A stretch of 64,000 nucleotides of DNA from Diplonema papillatum (lineage: Eukaryota > Euglenozoa > Diplonemea > Diplonemida > Diplonemidae). The stretch is from the NCBI GenBank assembly GCA_030068145.1, contig JAPJBO010000287.1:124001-188000 (forward strand). Direction: 5' to 3'. A model generated the notes under the pieces. The model made no database searches and had not been told where the DNA came from. It worked only from the letters and a program-made list of their open reading frames with translations. Numbering within the stretch: the stretch's first letter is position 1; every line of letters starts with the position of its first letter. Below, one piece after another: positions 53,479 to 61,627 of this stretch. A program made the position numbers and the translations under genes.

Positions 53479-53588
53479 GCGCAGCCCATCGCACCGGAGG
53501 TGCGATGGTTTTCGCACACGGAGTACGTGTGCACGGGGTGCGGGGAGCGTTTTCGGACGCCCCGTCACGCCGCCACGCACTGCAAAGA
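53479..53588 (+). CDS. Copy B gene, exon with second zinc finger
   Basis: Acceptor at the end of the (CA)n tract. It reads AQPIAPEVRWFSHTEYVCTG, then CGERFRTPRHAATHCKE; the finger is C-x2-C-x12-H-x3-C. The start phase (0) fits the previous exon. The likely donor is GA/GTGCGT at 53589. The next helical frame lies in another phase, and no acceptor I can see reconciles them, so the 3' border is uncertain or a one-base slip is present. Confidence 0.55.
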
Positions 53589-53594
53589 GTGCGT

Positions 53595-54136
53595 TTTCGG
53601 ACTTCGTGTCCTCGTGGGCGCGGGAGATTGCCTCGTCTTTAGGTGAACTCCCGAACCTCTCAGAGACGATCGACGCACTGGAAAAGCTCCTTCCTGGAGC
53701 AAGGAAGGACGCGAAGGAGCTTAGCGAGATCGTGTTCGGGTGGGACCCGGCGTACACAGGCGAAGCGGAGAAGCAGCAGGAGCTGCAGGCCGTCCGCGCG
53801 ATCCTGTGCCTGCTGGTGATCAGCCAGGACCTGTCGCCCCTCGACCAAGAGCTCAGGCGAGCCATCAACGACAAGCTGATGATCCAGCAGCAGATGGCGC
53901 TCACGGCCATCTTCGACTCGTCGCTCAAGCGCCTGAACATATCGCTCAACGACTTGAAGTTCTCGCCGCGCACCCCCGAAGTCCCGGTGAAGGTCTACGA
54001 TCCGAACACGCCCCGCACGGCGCAGCTCCAGCGCGAGCACTTCATCGGCAAGTCGGCCGCCGACTACGAAGAGTACATCGCCCGCCTTGCCACCAGGATC
54101 GCCGAGAGCGAAACGCAGGTCAAGAAACTTCTCGTC
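53595..54136 (+). CDS. Copy B gene, helical exon
   Basis: An open frame ending at the donor CTTCTCGTC/GTATGT (54136, phase 0). It reads FSDFVSSWAREIASSLGELP, ETIDALEKLLPGARKDAKEL, IVFGWDPAYTGEAEKQQELQ, AILCLLVISQDLSPLDQELR and so on to IARLATRIAESETQVKKLLV. Mostly alpha-helical with a coiled-coil-like end. The 5' border is not settled. Family unknown. Confidence 0.6.
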
Positions 54137-54257
54137 GTATGTATTTTTCGTGTACTTCAGCACTTCTGCCTCCTTCCCCACGAGCGAAGCCCGAGACGAA
54201 AAATGAGGATGCGCAGGATAAGGATACGGCTTTATCACGTGGGCGGCCCTGAGATCA

Positions 54258-54430
54258 CCCCCCTCAGGTGACACCACTTTATCTGTAGCCATACGGCAAC
54301 CTTCTTTCGAAGAAGGCTGTTTCAATCATGTATGAGCAGTGTTCTGTGCGAAACACGAAGCTAAGATTTCCCCAGACGCTCGCCGCTGCAGACAAGCTAG
54401 CTTTCACGGCACACCACCCACACCAACCGC
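54258..54430 (+). repeat. Intron-borne repeat, partner at 36498-36668
   Basis: Fills most of the intron 54137-54440. It ends ten bases before the acceptor GGAAGCAG, just as its partner ends close to an acceptor. Confidence 0.85.
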
Positions 54431-54440
54431 CCGGAAGCAG

Positions 54441-54508
54441 CTGCTGGCCACCCTCGGCATCGAGGCCGACGCTGCCGTCACCGTGCTGCACGAAAAAAGC
54501 GAGCTCAG
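54441..54508 (+). CDS. Copy B gene, short exon before the LINE-A piece
   Basis: Acceptor CCGGAAGCAG and donor GAGCTCAG/GTGCGC. It reads LLATLGIEADAAVTVLHEKS-EL, starting in phase 0 and ending in phase 2. It connects in phase to 55052, giving R-FSVSMVRHDLNS. The donor GT is the first pair of bases of the LINE-A-matching sequence apart from one shared G. Confidence 0.6.
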
Positions 54509-54974
54509 GTGCGCCGGCTATGCCGGGTTGTACCCACCGCCCACGCTTTGCGGCTGGACGGAAGACCGAGTGGATGTTGGGCAAGCTGGAAACAATTTGC
54601 GCCCGTAACAGCTGGAACGATGCCGTGCCTGAATATCCGCACGACGTACCCTATGTTCAGTGGGAGTTGAGATTCTCTGTAAAGATGCTAGCCGCCGCCA
54701 TAGGGCGGGCTATTGCCAAAAGGAGGAGAGCCCGCGAAACAACGTGTCAACACACGCCTGCCAGGCGGTCTCGTCCGCCAGTCAGAACGCCCCCGGCTGC
54801 GCCACCATCGGTGCAGCAATCATCTTTGACAGGGCCACGGCTCGCTCCGCGCCCACGGCGCAACGACTTGCGCCCGCCGTAGTAGTACGGGATAGTAGTG
54901 GGGCGACCGGATACTCCTCGGAGAGATGGTCCCTGCACTCTAACTCGTCTCTCTCTCTCTCTCTCTCTCTCTAG
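54509..54974 (+). mobile_element. 5'-truncated LINE-A piece forming an intron
   Basis: Matches LINE-A 42980-43441: the last 125 codons of ORF2, the 3' UTR and the (TC)n tract, which is four bases longer here. Its left end coincides with the splice donor of the previous exon, so the LINE piece makes up the beginning of the intron. Confidence 0.85.
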
Positions 54975-55051
54975 GTTTGTTTTGCACCATCAGTTTTTGG
55001 ACGAGGCCAAACTGAGCGCTTTTCACGAACCTAAACAAATGATTGCCGCAG

Positions 55052-55128
55052 GTTCAGCGTCTCGATGGTCCGTCACGATCTGAACTCGAATTACAACCGC
55101 ATTGCCGAGCTCGAAGCGGACGTGGAGA
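55052..55128 (+). CDS. Copy B gene, exon before the hairpin intron
   Basis: Same sequence and borders as 43519-43595 (FSVSMVRHDLNSNYNRIAEL and EADVE). Phase fits 54508 upstream and 55581 downstream. The intron after it contains the 20-bp hairpin at 55484-55526. Confidence 0.65.
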
Positions 55129-55483
55129 GTATGCAAGCCAGCTTTCCCTATCCTCCCCTCCCGAAGTAAGCCCTGTCCACTACTACTCCCACCCAGCGCT
55201 CCAACGATTTAGAAGAAAACGTAACCTTGACGCTCGCTCCCGACACTCAACTCCAGATCTACCAGATCCTTCCTTCCGAGGTTCTGGCAACTGGCGACCT
55301 GAAGTGGATCCAGGCAACCGAATCTAACAACGATCAAAAGTGCGCTTCCACAGTCAACTGACCGAGCGATTATCGCCGGAAGCACAACTCCTTGTTTGTG
55401 CGGTGTTTGACCTGATGCACGCGTTCAGGTTAAACCACTGCCAACGTTCCCTCCTTCTGAACTGTTACAAGTGTGCCTCTCCT

Positions 55484-55526
55484 TCGCCAGTAGCTACCTC
55501 CTCTCTGAGGAGGTAGCTACTGGCGA
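55484..55526. repeat. Perfect 20-bp hairpin in the intron (copy B)
   Basis: Same hairpin as 43951-43993 and at the same distance from the acceptor. Confidence 0.9.
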
Positions 55527-55580
55527 TCGCAAAGAAGAAGCCCCGTCGGGGAGACACGAAAACGACAACACCGCCGACAG

Positions 55581-56635
55581 GAGCGCGGGTGAAGGAGATG
55601 GAGTGGGCGCACATGGAGGACGAGCTCGAGATCCTGCGGACGGAGCTGCACGCGGAGAAGCAGAAGGTGCGGAACCTGCAGAAGAACCAGAAGGACTACG
55701 CGCAGCTCGCCGAGCAGGCTGCCGACCGCGAGGAGCGGCTGACGCAGGAGATGCGCGAGAACGCGAAGGCGGCGAAGGAGATCGAGCGGCTCCGCCGCGA
55801 GCTGGAGCAGGCGCGGCAGCTCGCCGAAGAGCAGCAGCGCGCCGCCGACGAACTGCGCGCCCGCATCGACGCCCTCGCCGCCGAGGCGGCGGCGGCCGGC
55901 GCCGCCCCGCCGCTGCGGACGGCGGCCGAGACGTCGTCGCAGCCGAAGGAGGCCGCCCCGCAGCCGCAACTGACGTCTTCCTCGGCCAGCTTCGCCGCCG
56001 TCGCGGCGGGCGGCGACGCGGCGGAGGCGCCGGTGACGGTCCAAGTCGAAGGCGGCGGCATCGACCTCACCATCCGCGTCGCGCAGCTGCAGAAGATGCT
56101 GACCGAGAAGACGATCGAGAACGAGCGCCTCCGGCTGTGCGGCATCGACCACGCGAAGGGGGTCGAACGCATCAAGTCGCTGAAGGTGGCGAACCGGAAG
56201 TTGCACGAGCAGTTCGCGGCGCGGGTGGAGAGGGAGCGCGAGACGCGGCTCGAGCTGCAGACGGAGCCCGTGTCGAAGTCGCTCGACGAGATCATCGTCG
56301 GGGGCCTCGAGCTGCGGAGGGACTACCTCAGCCTCAAGCACGGCGTGTCGTCGGGCAAGGCGAGCACTGCCTTCAGCGCGTCCGGCGCGTTCAGCCCGCG
56401 CTACACCAGCAACGACGAGACGCACCACAACCTCACCTTCTGCACGTCGACCTCGCGCCTCACCGCGCTCCGCGAACGCTCCATCGAAGTCCCGGTGTCG
56501 GCCCGCGGCTGCCACAGCGCCAGGCTGCTGTCCATGTGGACGCCGCGGCCCTCCGACGGGCCCACACCGCGCACCCTGCAGGACTCCATCTCGCCCGGCG
56601 TCGCGAGCCATGTGCCAGCCTACAAGAACGCCTGA
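55581..56635 (+). CDS. Copy B gene, last exon, coiled coil
   Basis: Acceptor CCGACAG and stop TGA 56633-56635. About 350 codons: coiled coil 1 (ARVKEMEWAHMEDELEILRT to about residue 105), an Ala/Pro/Ser linker with a Gln-Pro patch, coiled coil 2 (about 160-240) and a C-terminal part ending SDGPTPRTLQDSISPGVASH-VPAYKNA. This end is probably original, since copy A differs by a ten-base loss. With the upstream exons the protein would be two zinc fingers, a helical domain and two coiled coils. The TGA is part of the TGATT at which the transposon entered copy A. Confidence 0.7.
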
Positions 56636-56637
56636 TT

Positions 56638-57773
56638 GCCTTCTTTTTTTTTTTTTTTTTTCCAATTCTTTTTTTGGGGGCCATCGGCCCCGCGGCAGTG
56701 TTTCAAAAAGACACAAAGTTTTGACCCTGCATGGTGGAGGCGGTCAGGCAGATTGCAGCAAACGCGGTCCCAAGCGGCGTAGTTCCTGTATTCGTGGATC
56801 AGAACCCGAGAGGCTCGCACACAGAAGACGACCGTCAAGATTCAATCAAGGACTAATCGGAAGATCGCAGGCAAGGAGGAGTCGGAGCCCCGCGTCCGGT
56901 CAAATCGAAAGACAAGTCGAACCCGAGCTCGGATCCTTCGCACCACAGCAGGCACAGATCCAACAGAGCACTCCAGCTGTTTGTCGGAGCCAGAAAGTAG
57001 TCCTGCGGCAGAACTGACGAGTCGGCTTCTTCGTCGGCTTCGAACCATTGCGATGCTCTTTTCCGAGACCTTTGACAATAGCGGAGGCTCGCTGAAGAAT
57101 GAGGATATGCTCGAGCACATTCAATCGCGGTCAAATATGCTTCTGTTCCACATCTGCTTCTGTACTTGCGCTCAATGCAAGCGGAGCTGCTTGGATACAA
57201 CCAAGAACCCGAGCGATCCCGTTGTTGAGCAGATCTTTGCTGAGGGCCGAATTGCAGAGGTACAGTCTCATCCATCGACCATAGCTCTGAGCTGACCGCT
57301 CACACAGCTTCACGTTTCCGTGACAATCTCTCATCTCCGCGTTATTTCATCTGCGGTAAATACTGCTGAGACTTTCCTTTATCTTGTTCAGCCATGCGAA
57401 TTGTAGCGATACATCGGAGACCAACGTCGGAGCACAGCTTCCCCGCGGGTGTTCAGCCGGCACGATCTGCTGAGCTGGCAGGATTGGGGCAGCAGCGGGA
57501 TCTCTGATTTGATCCTGGATGTGGCTGTTGCAGAAAAGGCAGTTGCGCAAACACTCTATGAAGAATTCCAGCGGAACTCAACCAAGCGGAAAAAGTCTGA
57601 AAGCTTGAGGGTGACATGGAGACTCGAAGGTTTCGAGAACTGCGAAAACCTACTTGCGCCTTCTTCGCAAGTACAACGAACAAAGCAACGAAGGGCCCCC
57701 AGATGTGCAAATCCAAGAGTGTGCCGGTGCAGAAAAGCGGAACGAGTCCATTGGCAAGTGTTCTTCGATTCAT
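56638..57773 (+). other. Copy B interval matching 47414-48550
   Basis: T-run, SR-rich coding-like piece (56790-57070) and further unassigned sequence, almost identical to copy A. As there, competing frames prevent a firm exon call. Confidence 0.4.
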
Positions 57774-58268
57774 CGGGTTTTAGTTGTTTGTCCCTATTTT
57801 GACTGAGAAAAGAAACTGCAGACCTGGACCGCCTGGTCCATGTAATTCGAGTAGTTTTCCGTGCTTCTCTTCAGAATGCTCGAACACTTGTCCGAGGACG
57901 GCTGGGTCTGTCCCCAGTGCCTGGTGTCACTACACCAGGCCGGCAGCAGCCTAAAAGAAGAACAGAACGCGAGGGGGACCCGTGATCACGATCCGGCTGT
58001 CCCCCCGAGCTTGGACCCATGCTCCCTGCTCGCTGCTCTCGAAGAGGGGCCAGTCAAGACTGCCTTTCTTGCATTGCTCGTGCTCCGGTGCCTGTTCTTT
58101 TTTGCTCCAGGCTTTGTTTTTCTTGTATAAGCACCTGCTTTGTAGGAAATGCTTGAGGAGAATGCCAGTTGCGATAGATCAAAGGAGGTAAATGTGCTCT
58201 AGCCCACACGAAACACAGGTAAATGTGGGTTTAGTGGCGGGCGTAAGCGTTCAACAAAAAGACCCACT
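57774..58268 (+). other. 495 bases present in copy B but not in copy A
   Basis: Copy A has only seven bases here (48551-48557). The segment includes a possible exon at 57875-57980 (acceptor CTCTTCAG; MLEHLSEDGWVCPQCLVSLH, a C-x2-C pair) and most of leader-like repeat copy 3. As 53083 keeps the full leader, copy A and the left edge of the window have probably lost it. Confidence 0.6.
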
Positions 58269-58318
58269 TTGTAGTTGTATTGTTTTCTCCCCCTCTAGCC
58301 TCCTTCGAAATGAGCACG
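58118..58318 (+). repeat. 200-bp leader-like repeat, copy 3
   Basis: Matches 53083-53282 from GTATAAGCACC to ATGAGCAC. The sequences upstream of the two copies are unrelated except for a T-rich stretch. Confidence 0.75.
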
Positions 58319-58399
58319 GCCGCGCCGCCGGAGCCGTCAGGCCCCGACGCAGAAGAAGAAGAACCGAAGAAGAAGAAGGCCAAGAGGCAAGAGCGAGTG
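58310..58399 (+). CDS. First exon, copy B (as 48599-48688)
   Basis: ATG 58310 and donor GTG/GTATGT at 58399. 30 codons, MSTAAPPEPSGPDAEEEEPK then KKKAKRQERV. Same frame and phase as copy A. Confidence 0.5.
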
Positions 58400-59691
58400 G
58401 TATGTTTAGCCTTTACAGGGGGGGGGTAGGGGGGGTAGATACTTTTCCCATTTTTTGGATTTTTTTACCTCTAACTACCAGTGTTCGCTTTAAGACCGGT
58501 GGCCCAGTCATTTTTCAAAACTGCCTCTGGGCAGTTTTTTATTTCGAAGCATCTCAGGCGTGTGGCTTTTTTTACTAGTGTTCGTCTTCCAGGGGTTTCA
58601 GTGCAGGCAGCCACGTACACAATGGAGCTTACCTGCAGCCTGGATACGGCCGAGTCGCGAGCCCCCTCCCCAGTCGCTGAGTCAGCTTCGTCAGAATGGC
58701 GTAAGGAAAGAGTTCTAGGCATGACCCATCTGGGTTAACTGGACCAAGGTTCGTGCAAAATGCCGTCGATAGCTATTCGGTTATCCTTCGGCTGGCTGAG
58801 GCATTTGTGCTCTATCTGTGGTGGCTGGGTTGCTTCTGACTGCAGGATCCTTCCCCGAACAAAAATATTTGCTCCAGTCGTTAGCTATCATTATATGATA
58901 GCTGCTGGCTTTCCTTCTGGACATCGCGACATTTCTGGACAATTTCACCCGCCGCTGTGCAGCGCCCTCGTGCGAGGTCGACACTCCAACTGTATGTCGT
59001 GCGTGAACGTTGGCATTGAGTTCATCGAGCTCGGCTGAGCTGAAGGCTCGCACCGTCCACGCAACTTGTGGAGGCTACTGGGCGTGGTCCATGCCAACCA
59101 AGTGGCCTGCTTCAGTGTTTTCGGCGGTTTTCCTTCCCCTGGTCAGGGCGGTTCACTCCCCATGTTGAGTTTTTGTTCAGGTTTTCACTGGATTTATTGG
59201 TCAAGCACCAGCTGGCACAGCCCTTTCTATGAATCAAAGCATCAAAGTGACCCAGGAAAAAGGTGCGGCTGGTCGTTGTCCACTTCATCACACGTTAGTA
59301 CTGGCCGTTGTGCCAGCTGGATCTGCAGCATGTTAGCCGGCTCAGTGTCGTCGCTGGGTTTCGGCTCCGGACGGTAATTAGGGCACATGTGCAGTGATTG
59401 GGTACACCACTGTGACACCAGGAAGAAAACACAGCCAGGTGGGAGGCAGGCAGGGCCTGCCCGGCTGCTCTGGCACGACAACACTGCTGGTCACTTTTGA
59501 CCCAAATATGACTGGTCAGCCGGTCTTTTTTGCCCCAAAAATGACCGGTCATAAATGACCGATCAGTTTTCAGCGATGGATTTTTTTAGTCATAAATGAC
59601 CGGCTTTTTTCTTAGCGCGAGCACTGCTAACTACTGCATCCGGTGGTGAAAATGGGGTGAGCATGTGTTACATGCGCCTCACATTGACCAG
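58400..59691. other. Copy B match to 48689-49980
   Basis: Near-identical to copy A, with one change noted at about 58829. No firm gene. The match ends at 59691 with TTGACCAG, where LINE-B begins. Confidence 0.6.
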
Positions 59692-61627
59692 CAGGACATG
59701 CGGGCTGTTTCTTGCGGCATACGGATGGGACTGTCACTGGGGCGAAGACGTGCCTGTTGTTGTGGGTGCGAACGGTATAGGACAACGGGTGCCAGGAGGC
59801 GCAGCTGTCGCCACCCGCGGCATGGTGGCTAGTGTCTCCCAGCCCACAACAGAGTTGGAGAGAGAGTTGGCGAGGAGTGCACGAGTCGCGCACGCGGTGG
59901 TGGCAACGGGAAATGCGCGTATGGTGCTGCACGTGATATCGGTGTATGCGCCCGTAGGCAGGGAGGCGGCGGTGGTACGGGATCGGGAGAAGCTCATTGC
60001 AGATGTTTTCGAAATGGCGGCAGGACTCGGGCAGGTACCGATAGCTGTCATGGGTGACTTCAACACGCCGGCAGAGGAAAGCATGTCCCTGACCACAGCC
60101 TGCCAAAGTGGATGGGTCGATGCGGCGTCAGCGGCTGCGCGAGCGGGGTCACAGGACGCACCGCCCACCTGCTGGGCGGCGGCGGCGGGCTCCCGAATAG
60201 ACATGTGCTTCCTGAACGCAGTAGCAGCACAGACCGTGGTGACCGTCCAAACCGCGAAAGCGGGAGAGTATGACATACCGACCCACTGCCCAATCTTTGT
60301 CACACTCAACATACCGGCTTTCACGCCGCCCAAACGCAACCACCGGATACCCGCCCCTTTCCCGAGGAGAGTGCCAGTGCAGACGCAGGAGCAGAAGCAG
60401 AGCATGCTAGCGTCGGCCTTGCGTCGAAAGCGAACGGAAAGTGGGGCGGACGGGGCGTTGAGGAATGCGTCTGAAGTGGCGGAGGCGTACCTGATTGATT
60501 TGCACCGAGAGAACCTCGAACCAGGGTCGACTGCTTACCGGGGTAGAGCCGGCGGCTACCGCACACGGGAGGCGCACGCATCTGCGAGGCAGGCATGCAC
60601 GACGCGAGGAGCTATGAATTGGTCCACGAAGCAACGCGATAGAGTTCTTGGAATGCTACGCTCAGTGGTCGCGGAGGCAAGGCAGAGGCTCGGTAGCGGA
60701 CAAGTGGGTGCGATGACGGTAGCAGAACGCAACGCACGAAACGCGTTGCGGAGAAGAAATGTGGAAGAGTTCTTACCGCAGCTCACGCACTTCGGAAGCA
60801 GCGATGAGTTGCAGGAACTCGTGGCGGCGGTAGAGAGGCTGGAAGGATCCCAACGAGAAGCGATTGCCGCGCTGAAGACGCAGCGCTCACGCCTCTGGAA
60901 GGATCGAATGCAGAAGGCTTGGAGTGGCCCAGAAAAAGGCGATATATATCGGTTTCTAGCTGGTCAGCAAGGGATCCCAACGGCATTTCTGCGACGACAG
61001 GATGGCACCTTAACCGCGTGCCCGACGGAGATCGATGAGATGCTGAGAGGGCCCGGCGCCTGGGGAGGTATATTTCAAAAGTATGCGGACCAACCGGAGC
61101 CAGAGTGGGAGGCATTCAAGTCGCAGTACGCACGGTATCTACCCGCGCCGCACGCGATGGAATGCGAGCCCATCAGTGCTGCTGATGTGGACGCCGCACT
61201 CAAGAAGATGAAAAAGACATCGTCCCCCGGACTACATGGATGGCGCGTGCACGAGCTACGACAACTCCCCTCGGAAATCCTACAACTCATGGCAGATGCC
61301 ATGAACGCAGTGGAAAGCGAGGGACGATGGCCGGAACAGCTAATGCATGCGATCATTCACCTGCTTCCGAAGCCCGAAAGCAACGGGGACCCCTTGTCGC
61401 AACGACCGATTTCGATAACGCCTGTCCTGTACCGGATATGGGCAGCCGTAAGGGCGAAGGCAGCACTCGCGTGGATGGACGAGATTGCGCCGAGCGGCCT
61501 GCATGGATGTCGGAAGGAACATGGAACAGACGACCTGGTATGGCACTTGGCAGCGCTTATCGAAGAGGCGCACTTTAACGGGAGAGCCACTCTTTGGCCT
61601 AGCGCTGGACTTCCAAAAGTGCTTTGA
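59692..61627 (+). CDS. LINE-B endonuclease and first part of reverse transcriptase
   Basis: An open frame (with about 12 codons of non-LINE sequence before it, from 59657). The endonuclease part shows GGAAVATRG, VISVYAPVG, AVMGDFNTPAE, GSRIDMCFLN and IPTHCPIFVTL; its first 40 or so residues are missing. The RT begins with KMKKTSSPGLHGWRVHELRQ, WPEQLMHAIIHLLPKPESNG and DPLSQRPISITPVLYRIWAA. One extra base near 61580 shifts the frame, so this ORF ends in 14 unrelated codons at 61627. Confidence 0.85.

Larger units (their letters stand above)
54508..59691 (+). repeat. Segmental duplication, copy B
   Basis: Same orientation as copy A, about 11.5 kb further on. Its left edge falls at a splice donor and its right edge at the first base of LINE-B. 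Confidence 0.9.
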
